Shown: in pieces, positions 20,163 to 29,735 of the stretch
How positions within the stretch are numbered: position 1 is the first letter of the stretch
Layout of the letters: each line of letters begins with the position of its first letter
From: Malaya genurostris
Taxonomy: Eukaryota > Arthropoda > Insecta > Diptera > Culicidae
NCBI RefSeq assembly: GCF_030247185.1
Contig: NC_080571.1
Span: 211,850,880-211,914,879 of the forward strand
Direction of reading: 5' to 3'
DNA: 64,000 nt
Position numbers and translations under genes: made by a program
Notes under the pieces: model-generated
Databases searched by the model: none
Told to the model about the DNA's origin: nothing
Seen by the model: the letters and a program-made list of their open reading frames with translations, nothing else

Positions 20163-20360
20163 TCGGCAGTGGTTGTTGAGGAATTATCGGCAATAGATTA
20201 GGGATTCCCCAATCGAGGACTTAGCATTGGGTAGTTCTGGTCGTTGATCGCTGGAGGAGGAAGTGTTCTTCTCCTGGATTGGTTTTTGGCAGCATTTTTG
20301 TTGTGAATTTCGGTGTATTCCGCACGTTTTTCACAGGTTCTATTTGTGGAAAGGTGATTC
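19921..20360 (-). pseudogene. Jockey-like ORF1 C-terminal part
   Basis: After the inserted inverted-repeat element, the minus frame resumes with SGENHLSTNRTCEKRAEYTE, followed by NQSRRRTLPPP. It continues, after one stop, into SGFQSQQNTIPLPPEETSPL, then YTPEQLAVLFQHLATSLRNC and YTLGLFVIETGC at 19921. This is the Pro/Gln-rich stretch and conserved C-terminus of jockey ORF1. Its end overlaps the start of the endonuclease frame. Confidence 0.65.
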
Positions 20361-20372
20361 TCGCCACTGAAC

Positions 20373-20699
20373 TTTTTATCGCGACGTCACGAATGAACAA
20401 AAATTCATCCTTGATAGTTCAGCGGTACTGTTTACAAACAAGCTTAAACAAAAATCGAAGAACACATTTCAAACAATCATCTTTACACTTTGCAACTAGT
20501 CACTTTTATTTAATTATTCTCAAAAACGAACCGTATCAAATCGTGAGCAAATGTTTTAATACTTTATTTAGGCGATATGGACCGTAAATGCTTTTATCCA
20601 ATTTGTCAACAGACAAACAAAAAAATCTCTGTTTACAAACAGTACTGTTGAACTGTCAAAATGTGTTCATCCGATTGAGGTTAGCAGTGACGGTAAAAA
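20373..20699. mobile_element. Small inverted-repeat element (about 327 bp) in LINE ORF1
   Basis: The outer ends are TTTTTATCG on the left and, inverted, TTTTTACCG on the right. Further in, the left arm TAGTTCAGCGGTACTGTTTA pairs with an inverted TAGTTCAA/CAGTACTGTTTG-type arm on the right (20630-20660). It separates ORF1 zinc knuckles (20702-20920) from the ORF1 C-terminal part (to 20360), which are contiguous in intact jockey elements. Non-coding, MITE-like. A short, diverged target duplication cannot be fixed with certainty. Confidence 0.65.
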
Positions 20700-20701
20700 A
20701 C

Positions 20702-21040
20702 CTAACAGTTCAAAAAATTTTCTTCGATTTGATCCATCAAACATTCATCTAGTTTGTGATTTTCGCCACACTTGATACATTTGGAGCGGATGAAACAGTT
20801 TTTCGCTTTTCCATGTCCGAAATTTAAGCAATTGGTGCATTGCGTCACATCACGGTGCACGGGTTTATAACGCTCCCATTCAACAATTATATGGAAGAGG
20901 GCTTTTATGTTTTTTAACACATTTAGCGTTACAGACCCTTTCTCTTAATGGATCAGGTAGAGTTGATCTCGATACTTTTCATTCTGTCTTCTTATTTTAT
21001 ACACCGCTAACGGTTTCAGTAGTTATACCTTTCTTTTAAA
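20702..21040 (-). pseudogene. Jockey-like ORF1 zinc-knuckle region
   Basis: The frame reads VYKIRRQNEKYRDQLYLIH, a stop, then EKGSVTLNVLKNIKALFHII, VEWERYKPVHRDVTQCTNCL, NFGHGKAKNC and SKCIKCGENHKLDEC. Two CCHC knuckles are visible: C-x2-C-x4-H-x5-C and C-x2-C-x3-H-x4-C. The preceding block is diagnostic of jockey-type ORF1. A stop near 20957 and truncation at about 21045 make it dead. The protein would bind element RNA. Confidence 0.75.
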
Positions 21041-21045
21041 AATAT

Positions 21046-22910
21046 GAAAAATAGATATAGAATTTGCTTAAACTTAAGAAAAATTTTCCGAAGCCCGGAG
21101 GGCACAATGTCATATACCAATCGATTCAGCTCGACGAACTGAGCAAATGTCCGTGTGTGTATGTGTGTATCTGTATGTGTGTTGTCAACTAAGAGGTCGA
21201 GATCTCGGAGATGGCTGGACCGATTTTGATCAAACTAGTCGCAAATGAAAGGTCTCCCCGTCACCAGAACGCTATTGACTGGTTTTGAGATCGGATGTTT
21301 ACTTTTTGAGCTATACGAAGTTTTATGTCAAAATTTTTAGTTTTTTGACAGTATCTGTCACAATTGACCTTGAAAACAGAATATATTTTGAGACTTAGAT
21401 TCCGCATGGTAACAGCTATCCAACAAGCCATAGATTGTCAAAATCCGTCCATTTTTAACAGAGATATCGATATTTTTGTGTGAACGACAAAGTTCAGCAT
21501 TCTTTTTCATGAGATTTTGCCTCAGACTGATTTAGCACGGTTTGTTTTAGGCAACATAATCGTTCGAATATGACATGTAAACCAGATGATGGCAGCATTT
21601 TTGAGTTGAAAGCAATATCATAATTATATTGATTTAAACTACTGACAGTAATGACTGCTGGAAGAACATAACACCCATATACCATTCGGGTCCGTTCGTC
21701 AAGATCAGCAAATGCGTGTGTGACAAATAATTTCACACAATTTTTTTCGGAGATGACTGTTTCTACAACAAGATGACCGTTTTCTACAAACTCAGATTCA
21801 TATGAAAAGTCGTATGCTCCCAAACAAGGTTCCTGAATTATGTTTGATTCCGACCTCTGGTTCCGGAACTACAGGTCGATATGTGTATCGAAATTAAAAT
21901 TGAGTAACTCGTAGTAGATGGCTGAGCCGATCTAAGATTCAAATGAAAAGTTTTAAGATTCTATAAAACATCTTGCTTTTCAGTCAGATCCAACTTCCGG
22001 TTTCGGAAATGCAGGGTGATTAGTATAAAAATATCTATTTCACATAAATTAATCAGGTGTATCGGGTTAGCAGATTTGGATAGTCGATAGCCAAATAAAC
22101 TTATTTCAGTTTTAGTGGTATTCAGTTTTCGATTCAGGAGATACCCAAAAAATTAAATCGCGCTGCGATTTCTCAAAGATGTCTACACTGATTTTCAAAC
22201 ATTTTGGAACAAAAGTAAACTATACCGCTTCTCAGGTGATTTATCTGTCTTCGGCTACACCGATTTTCGAATGCCGGTTTCAGTATTCAATCGTTTTCTA
22301 AAAAAAGCCAAATCGAATTTCAGAAACAATAATTCAAATTAAAATAAACTTATAGTCCCATACAAAATTTTATTTTATTCAATTCTGACTTCCGATTCTG
22401 GAATTACAGGATGATGAATTTTTAAAATTCAAACCGATATAGAAGATGACAATCCCGAAAAGCTTTAAAGTTGGACTCAAAACTATTGAAATTTATTCGT
22501 CATATGGCCATGCGAATCGGTTTGGTTTATGTTGGTTCCTGAATATCGGCTCTGGAAGTACCTCAAATTACCGTAAACTCTAAAGTGGAAATCATTTCTA
22601 CATATCATGGAATGTTCAATCGATTGTTGCACTTTTAGATTCAAATTCGATCCGATGTGCAGTTTCGACATTACAGAATAATGAGGGAATAAAATCTCAA
22701 ATTGCCGCTTAAAACGACGGTCATTAAAATAATGTGATGAAAATTCAAACACCAAAGAATATTCATGCAAAAAACACATGCGGATTGATAAAAAAAGGTA
22801 TCATCTCACTGCTAGGTGGATTAAGCACGTTTTTCCGTTAAAGCTAACTGGAGCTCACTCGCCAGCAGATCGGGTAAACCGCGCAGGACTACCTTTAATG
22901 GTTTAGTGGA
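21046..22910 (-). repeat. Family A dispersed repeat, long copy (subfamily A2)
   Basis: Read on the minus strand, it starts at TTAATCCACCTAGCAGTGAG near 22840 and ends with the TCGTCGAGCTGAATCGATTG block and TG/CA tract (about 21120-21180). Tandem units with GGTCTTTCATTTGAATCTTAG-like cores lie between. A second long copy of the same subfamily and orientation is at 58950-60960, sharing blocks such as GAGATGGCTGGACCGATTTT. Short open frames within it are incidental. Confidence 0.7.
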
Positions 22911-23069
22911 AGGTATGTCGTGTGTAAAATATTCAAACTTCACTTGCTTAAGATAATTTTGCACTGCATTGAAATGATGTCTATTTGGAACGACGATCTT
23001 GTAACCGTATGTACACAGACGAATTGTTGCTTATACGCCATGGTTAATGAGATTGTTGAGGTCCGTCCT
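22911..23069. other. Spacer, nothing seen
   Basis: No feature could be supported between the family A copy and the small inverted-repeat element. Confidence 0.4.
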
Positions 23070-23346
23070 TAGTGTACACAGCAAAAAATTAAACGCAAAT
23101 CGACATATGACACATTTCATAAGAACGTAATCCGTGAAAAGACTGAATTTTACAAGAATAATATAAATATACGTCAAATACATCTCGCCTTTCAAGCAAA
23201 CGTGTAAATTTACATGTTTTATGCCTTAAAAATATGTCAGAATGCATTAAATATAAGTTAGATTTGCTGTAAAACTGAGTCATTTTTGACGCTCATATAT
23301 GTCGGTCTCTGAAGACGTAAATTCACGCGATTTTTCCTAGGTGTGT
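23070..23346. mobile_element. Possible MITE with ACAC-type inverted ends
   Basis: The left end reads GTGTACACAGCAAAAAATT. The right end, inverted, reads CCTACACACCTAGGAAAAAT. Inside, CGACATATG (left) pairs with an inverted CGACATATATGAGCG (right), about 250 bases apart, and a palindrome AACGTGTAAATTTACATGTT sits in the middle. The pairing is imperfect, and I could not fix a target duplication. Confidence 0.35.
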
Positions 23347-25604
23347 AGGCGGAAAATCCTTTACGTAAAAGGGTGGTATTTTCTCCTTATTTTTCATATC
23401 TTCACCGTTAGATAAGTTATGTTAGAGTAATTTATATAACTACAAAGCATAATATTAATTTATTTGTTTATTTTCGGTAATCTCAATCACTTGAACGAGT
23501 TTAATTTCGGTTGAATGACAAGAACTAGCAAATTGTTTCGTACGGTTACGTGTTAAATTCGTTGGATGATTGAAAACAATTCGGACAAAAAATGTACACA
23601 AAAACTTGACGGCGTTTTTCACTGGAGAAAACAAAAACTAGTCTGACAATGTGTACTACGCTTCGTAGAATTGGTGAAAAACGCATAATCGTACACCGAC
23701 GGGCACTAATTGCACCAGATAGTCTCAATCAAGGCACGCATTCGATGCTTACATACTGAATTTAACCTCGTTACTTGCTGTGCATATATTTTAATGTGCC
23801 TGGCATATCGCGCATTGCAAATAGGTACAGCTACAGGGAGGACAATTCGATGCTATATGATTTATTATAATTATACAAGAGCTGGTAAATTTCCATATAT
23901 GTTGCACATATAAATGCGTACGTAACTTATTTGAACGATATTTTCCGCCTTATTTTCCATTCAACACAACCTAATCGAGCATTGAAAGGCATATTTATTT
24001 AACAGATTTTAATTTGTGCTAACAGCGAACGTCACAGAATTGGGTTGTTTCAATCGATTAATTTCATCATAGTTTATCCTTTAATCCTAAACTTTTGGCC
24101 TTGGCTGTGTCGCTTGATTTTCGCTCTTGTTAGCTTATTGGCTACCACCCTTCACGGTGGCTTCGAACCGGCAATGCACGATTTGTGTTCTGCAATTCTT
24201 GATCAATTGAACTATCTCCCAACTTCAGTGGGGAAGCAAATAGTTATGGTAAAAGTTTGATAAGGAAGAAACTCAACTATTTCATGGTTTCGGTCCACCG
24301 AAAATTGTTTGTATTTGTGCAAGTTCGCAATTCTGTCTCTAGCTTTAAATTTGAACAGGGCTGTAGAATTTTTTTCAAAAACATATGTCTCAAACATGTT
24401 TGGTTCTATTGATACTTTCGACAGTGTTTTATGTAATTACTGGGACTATATGGCAAAAGCATACACCGTTAACAGAACTGTTATGTCTTTATTTTATTCC
24501 GAACACAAAACTTAAGAATGGGTGATCTTAAAATAGGTGTTTTGATTTTTATTTTCAATTATGTTTATTGCATTCGAGGTAAAGATTTAGCAGTAATGGA
24601 CCAATAAGTTATAGACTTTTAAAAATAGAACAATTTTAAAAAATTGTTAATCATCGACCCAATTTATAGAAGTACGCAATAACTTTCAAATAAAAATTAT
24701 TAGAATCAAAATTTTACTAATTGCTACCGTTCCCGACTTATAGCGATTTAAAATCATTTGTACAGGAAGTTTTGAATTTTCTGATTCCATAACGAGTTTA
24801 ATTTTAAGTTTTTATAGAACATACTGTTTAGGGAAACCTACAAATCTTTTTTTTATGACTGTATAAAAAAAAAACAAAATTATTCTTGGAAAATTAGCTT
24901 TTAATTTGAATAAACTCCAAATCACCCCAAATCGACCGAAAAATAAAAGTTTTCAGTAATTTTATTTTATGATTCAAGACTCATTCCAGAAATTTTGCAT
25001 ACTCTCATAAATAGTTTCCAAAATTATTTAAAAAAATGTTTGCACAATTTTCAAACTTTTATTTTGAAAAGAATAAAACTTTTTTTGTCAAATATTAATA
25101 TTCACATAAAATTCGATAAACTTTAATTATCAGTTAAATCATATCAAAAATTGAAAAAATCAATAATAATCTTAAACGTTCGTTCTAGTTATCAGAAAAA
25201 ATATTGCCCCTCAGTGCACTATCCTAAAAGTTGTTACATAAGTACCCAATCGAAATTGCGTTTGAATTATCTTTGAGGGAACACGATTCGAAAAGCATAT
25301 CCAACATGTTAATATATACCACACACAATTTGAGATTTTCTTGCACTTTTACTAAACTCACTAATTTCCACTAATTTCCAATAAATACGTTGGTCTTATA
25401 TCTACATAAACTATATTATACCAAATTAAAGCATTATTTTGTCATTCCAATAATAAAATAATGCCTAGAAAAGCAATGATAGTAAAATGAACGATTACTT
25501 TGATATAAGTTTGCTCACTTTATATTCAGGTAGTGTACACTTTGCGTCTGCTCAGTGGTTTAAATTAAACTACTCGGCGGTGATGGCAGTTCAATTTGAA
25601 TTTC
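23347..25604. other. AT-rich interval without a recognised gene
   Basis: Nothing supported was found. From about 24550 to 25500 the sequence is extremely AT-rich. A 71-residue hydrophobic frame at 24045-24260 shows no homology that I recognise. Confidence 0.45.
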
Positions 25605-25607
25605 TTT

Positions 25608-25635
25608 AAGCACTGATGAGCCGGAAGCGAAACAT
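25608..25635 (+). ncRNA. Hammerhead-ribozyme-like core motif
   Basis: The sequence GCACTGATGAGCCGGAAGCG followed by AAAC contains CTGATGA and CGAAAC, the two invariant strands of the hammerhead core, with a 9-base stretch between them where stem II would be. Stem II is weak here. The partner cleavage site and stems I and III are not established. See the stronger copy at 26568-26597. Confidence 0.3.
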
Positions 25636-25884
25636 GAGAATATTGAAATAAAAAACCGTTTTCAAGATGTGTTTCTGAAAATTTCCAATCAATTTTGACG
25701 TAGCTCTTTTAAAAATTGAGGCTAGTCCTGCAGGCTGCAAATTGTCCTTTTTGGTGCACGTAAAATTTAACCAAAAAATATACAAACAAAATCGACCTTC
25801 GAATTTAAATGGAATTATCCCAGTGCTGTTTTGAGTAATTAACAAAAGTTTGAACTTTCTGAAAAAGTGCGAATAGGAAAAAAT

Positions 25885-26130
25885 TAGCTTTGTCGGTTAC
25901 GGCACTTATACAATTATATATCCGGAACCGGATGTGTAAGTCATGTTAATTTCGAAGCTGATCAATGATCCAATAGTCGCTTTCAAACGAGTTGAAATAG
26001 GTTTAGTCATCTCCGAGCAAATTGAGCGAGAAATAAAAAGTGAGTTACAAGTCGGCTGCGAAGTCAATTGTAACAGAAGATCGAGTTCTGCGTCGGAATG
26101 TAGTACCCTGAATATTATTCGTTTTGAATG
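25885..26130 (+). repeat. Family A-related unit (CACTTATACAATTATAT subfamily)
   Basis: CGGCACTTATACAATTATAT, a CCGGAACC core and AGTCGCTTTCAAACGAG are shared with 60600-60720 and 62670-62770. This is a single unit without the CA tract or the 3' hairpin, so it is a fragment. Confidence 0.6.
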
Positions 26131-27439
26131 GGCATAAACTAAAAACCACCAATCGTGAAAAATTGTATTGTATGAATGACTTTTACAAATTCGATAAACT
26201 TTTGAAAAAAGGATTTTGAAAAATTTGGTCTACCATTGGAAATAATTGATTTTAAACATTTATAAAGTCGATATCCAAAAAATTGTATATTATATTTAAA
26301 TTTAAGTGAAATTTCAAAATTTGGTCCTTTTAATTAAAAAGACAGTCCAAATAAATTTTCGAAAAATGCAAAAGAGTGAAGGTGCTGCCAACATAGGTAC
26401 GAGTAGACGCGAAATTCTTCTTATAACGAATAACTCTCTGGAAAATTCAACTTTTCTAAGCCTTTAAAATAGGAGTTAAACTAGAATATAAATGGTAAGT
26501 TTAAGAGATAAAAGGTTTTTACCCCCTAGTTTATGCTAGGTGCACATAACCAATTTCATTTGATTTTACGTTTCGTCTTAGACTCATCAGTGCGTAGTAG
26601 TTTATGTTGAACTGCTGCCTCCGACCTGACAGTTCCTGACAAATTTGTTATTTGCTGAAACATGTAAATTTCAATGCCTGCTTGAAAAGTGGGATATGTT
26701 TGATACGTATTTGAATCATTCTCGTAAAATTCAGTTATTTAACGAATTACATTTAAAGGAATTGTGTTATTTGTGATTTTTGCCTCCTGAAAATTTTATT
26801 GTTTTTTGCTATGTAATTTTTCGACTTTCCCATGCTACGAAACTCCCCTCATTCCCCAGCTTAGGGCGTCTTCTTTCATGACGTATACCAAATGTCGTTG
26901 GTTTTCTATACGGATGCGTATGCAGCGAATTCACAACATTGATAATCACGTACTAACATCTTTAGAGGGTGTATTCGATAAAAATGGCTCAATGAAAATT
27001 TTCTATAACTTTGGTACCATTTGAAATTTTTCGGAAAATCCAATTCATTGTGTATTTTTCGCATCGAACAAGTTCCATAATTATTCATACAGTGAATTTC
27101 AGTCAAGTGAACAGAAAAAGCCCTTTGAAATAATTCGTCCCACCGAAGGATCGCTAGGAAGCTTTGCAGATGCAAATAACATTGTGATTAAATCTTTTAG
27201 GAGCCCTTTGAGTGCCCGAAATAAGGAAGAAAGTAAGCATAAAAAACAGGCGCGGAATCTCAGAGATGCTGTGAATACGAAAACAACTGACATGTTCCTT
27301 AACACTTCACATTTTACCCAAAAACAAAGAAGGCTTCACTTGATCTCGATAACTGTGAATTCCACACAGCGAAAAGTGCACAAATATAAACAAACAGTTC
27401 TAGATTTGCACTAAACTGAGGGTTTTTACCTTCGATTTG
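26131..27439. other. Interval with a hammerhead-like motif and no gene
   Basis: Apart from the motif at 26568-26597, no supported feature was found. Several short frames (for example 26806-27024 and 27184-27414) lack any recognisable motif. Confidence 0.45.
26568..26597 (-). ncRNA. Hammerhead-ribozyme-like core motif (best copy)
   Basis: The minus strand reads CGCACTGATGAGTCTAAGAC then GAAACG. CTGATGA and GAAAC are the invariant core strands of a hammerhead ribozyme. The bases between them form a 3-bp stem II (GTC/GAC) closed by a TAA loop. Related motifs occur at 37158-37185 (minus), 25608-25635 (plus) and, decayed, at 10620-10840. Stem I, stem III and an NUH cleavage site could not be assigned by eye, so activity is unproven. 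Hammerheads are known in Penelope-like elements and insect satellites. Confidence 0.4.
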
Positions 27440-28366
27440 CGAAGATGAAATCCTAATAGTTCTTTAGAAAACTTTTAGAGCTATTAGAACGGCTGATTTT
27501 GTGTGATGCTCTCCGCCGTTGTCCTCTTTTCGGTGTTTTTTTCACCAATGCAAACAACTGGCAGCTGTGACGTAATCGCTCTTGTCGGAAGCGAAACTAG
27601 CTTTGCAAATGACACACAATACATCTGCTCGCAGTTGCGATAGAATCCAAACTGATCCAACTTTTGTTAAGAGGTTTCTTTTTACGTGATTTCGTTTGTA
27701 GCTTTGTCACTAATGGACGGTCCTAACTGCTATAAAAATAGCCGCATACAGAATTTTAATGTCGATTATTTCATTTTGGATTTGCATATCATTTAAAGAA
27801 ACTGTATGCTTTACTGGATTCATTCCTGCCTTTCAGAAGGACCAAATTCTGGAACTCACTACGATATTAAGCACTGTTCGGAACATTTTTTCTCGAACGA
27901 TTGTCAGAGCGCGTTCTGACTGGCTGGTGTTGACATGGGTCATATGAGATAGATTTTTCAATATTGTACTATTGAAATACTTTAATGCTGTTACTATACA
28001 CGTTTGAGTTGAAAAATTTCGATTCTATTGGTAGTTAGATTATATAAATCCTTTCACAGATCACTGTACTATGAGCTTTCAAAATACGAGAAAGGCAAAT
28101 GCGCCTTATGAATTATCCACTTTGATACTCGTTTATACCAAACATTTCAGAAATGTTTAGTTTTGAATTATTTGAGGTTATGTCACACAACTGATAATTT
28201 TATCATAAAATTGTGGTCATATTTCCGATAGCATGTAGCAAAAATTATGTTGATTCGTTAGATACAACAAAAGATGTTCACGATCAAAAACTTATCACTC
28301 TCTCGGAGGGTAAATTTTGAAAAGGCGGCCCATGGTAAAGTAAGTCGTATTCACGACAATAGTCCG
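27440..28366 (+). repeat. Family X dispersed repeat, copy 2
   Basis: The copy begins around CTAATAGTTCTTTAGAAAAC and ends at AAGTCGTATTCACGACAA. It contains AGAGCGCGTTCTGACTGGCT (27906), GATCACTGTACTATGAGC and CACGATCAAAAACTTATCAC. The same blocks in the same order, inverted, occur at 61236-62130, so this is a dispersed repeat of about 0.9 kb. It is non-coding as far as can be seen. Confidence 0.7.
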
Positions 28367-28584
28367 TGGACCGTAAAATGGATAGGAAAGTGGTGCAACA
28401 GTTTAAGAACGGCCCAAACATTCGGAACTTAAAACCGAACCTTAAAATGTCCAAGGTGCCAACCGGTTCGGAGCAGAAAACCATCAAGTGTGCTGGGTTA
28501 CATGTTTACAAGGTGCAAAGACCCTCAAATCGGGATGAAAACAAACTTACGTCAAGGGCGACGTTCGTCAACTTTCTGAGCTAG
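28367..28584 (+). pseudogene. Possible Tc1/mariner-type DNA-binding domain scrap
   Basis: The frame reads DRKVVQQFKNGPNIRNLKPN, then a stretch ending KCAGLHVYKVQRPSNRDENK. The shape (F-x-x-G...P, then G-L-x-x-Y-K-x-Q-x-x-x-x-R-D) recalls the second helix-turn-helix of Tc1/DD37-type transposases. No catalytic domain follows. The resemblance is weak and could be chance. Confidence 0.2.
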
Positions 28585-28847
28585 TATATTTCATTGCCAA
28601 ATCTAATTTCGATATTCCGGAGGATGTTCTAAAGAAGCAATTTTCGAAACTTTAAGAACTTTGGATCTGGAGTTTTACTTCACTTTTCCTTCAGTGCTTT
28701 CGGAACAGGATATGGGAAACTATTAGTAACGATTTATTAAAGATGTTTGGATGTAAGGTATCGGTCGGGTGACGGCCAGGATGTAGACCATGTTCGATGT
28801 ACGTTCTACTATGTCAGACTGGCGTTTTAGAGTTACTGAAAACAAGA

Positions 28848-28919
28848 TTCAGAGTGGCGAAATGGTAGCGCGTATGCACGGAATGCATAAAAACACAGGT
28901 TCGAGTCCTGTCTCTGAGC
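28848..28919 (+). tRNA. tRNA-like gene or pseudogene, anticodon position GGA
   Basis: A complete cloverleaf can be drawn. The acceptor stem TTCAGAG/CTCTGAG pairs at all 7 positions, one as G-U. The D arm is GCGA-AATGGTA-GCGC (3 of 4 pairs), the anticodon stem TATGC/GCATA (5 pairs) has loop ACGGAAT, the variable loop is AAAAC, and the T arm is ACAGG-TTCGAGT-CCTGT (5 pairs). Box A (TGGCGAAATGG) and box B (GGTTCGAGTCC) are intact. Oddities: base 33 is C instead of the invariant U, and anticodon GGA would be serine, but serine tRNAs have a long variable arm, which is missing. It is therefore more likely a tRNA-derived relic or SINE head than a working tRNA. No A-rich tail or duplication was found around it. 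Confidence 0.45.
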
Positions 28920-29096
28920 GTATCTTTTTCCAAAAAATCATTTTTTCTGTTAGTTTTTCATTCATTTGGCTTCTCCAATATAAACTATTAGTGCCAAATC
29001 AAGTTTATATGCTCACAAACTAATAAGCTCTGCAAATTAAAAGAATTTATCAGTTAGTTATATGAGATTTGTACTTGTGTTTGTCATCGTTTATAA
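28920..29096. other. Spacer, nothing seen
   Basis: There is no A-rich tail or target duplication that would make the preceding tRNA-like fold a SINE head, and no coding motif. Confidence 0.4.
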
Positions 29097-29735
29097 AAAA
29101 ACACACCTGAAATTGAAAATTTTCCACTTATCGTACTCTAGTTCCGAAACCGGATGTCAAATCTGGATAAAATGCTCTAGAAAATTTCAAATAATTTCAA
29201 GACCTTTTGTTTGAATCTTAGTTTATAGAAATCAGTCAAGCGGTTTCCGAGAAAATTAAGTGCGAATTTTATACTTAATTTCCACATATTACCCTATAAC
29301 TCCGGAACCGGAAGTCATCGGATCCAAATAAAATTCAATAGCCGGATATGGAATTATAAGACCTTTCATTTGAATCTAAGTTTGTGAAAATCGGTTTAGC
29401 CATCTCTAAAAAAAAAGTGAGTGCATATTTTTGGTGCATATCATCTTCCATCTCCAGAACCGGAAATCATATCGGGATGAATTCCAATAGCAGGGTATGG
29501 AACCATAAGAACTTTCATTTGAACCTAAGTTTGGGAAAATCGGTTCAACCATCTCCGAGAAAGTGAGTGCATATTTTTGTTTCATGCATACATACATACA
29601 CACACATACACACACAGACATTTGCTCAGTTTGTCGAGCTGAGTCGAATGGTATATGACATTCGGCCCTACGCGCCTCGGTTGAAAAGTCGGTTTTCACA
29701 GTGATTGCATAGCCTTTCTATATGAAAAAGGCATA
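29097..29735 (+). repeat. Family A dispersed repeat with three tandem units
   Basis: Three units of about 130-150 bp follow one another (cores near 29140, 29300 and 29450). Each has a CCGGAAC-type core and CATTTGAA...TAAGTTTGTGAAAATCGG. Then come a CATA/CA tract (29578-29622), the GAGTCGAATGGTATATGACA block and the terminal hairpin CCTTTCTATATGAAAAAGGC. Confidence 0.75.

Larger units (their letters stand above)
17401..21045 (-). mobile_element. Jockey-like LINE, nearly full length but dead
   Basis: On the minus strand the order is ORF1 zinc knuckles (20702-21040), ORF1 C-terminus (19921-20360), endonuclease (19077-20162) and reverse transcriptase (17553-18935), then about 150 bases of 3' region. 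ORF1 and ORF2 overlap, as in jockey. It is interrupted by a small inverted-repeat element at 20373-20699. Between endonuclease and RT, part of the linker is replaced by a short duplicated segment (19018-19082). There is no clear A tail. It abuts a Loa-like LINE of opposite orientation at about 17400. Confidence 0.75.

Noticed and set aside
24100..24185. Box-A-like TTAGCTTATTGG and box-B-like GCTTCGAACC suggesting a tRNA.
   Set aside because: The T stem does not pair and the anticodon loop has only six bases.
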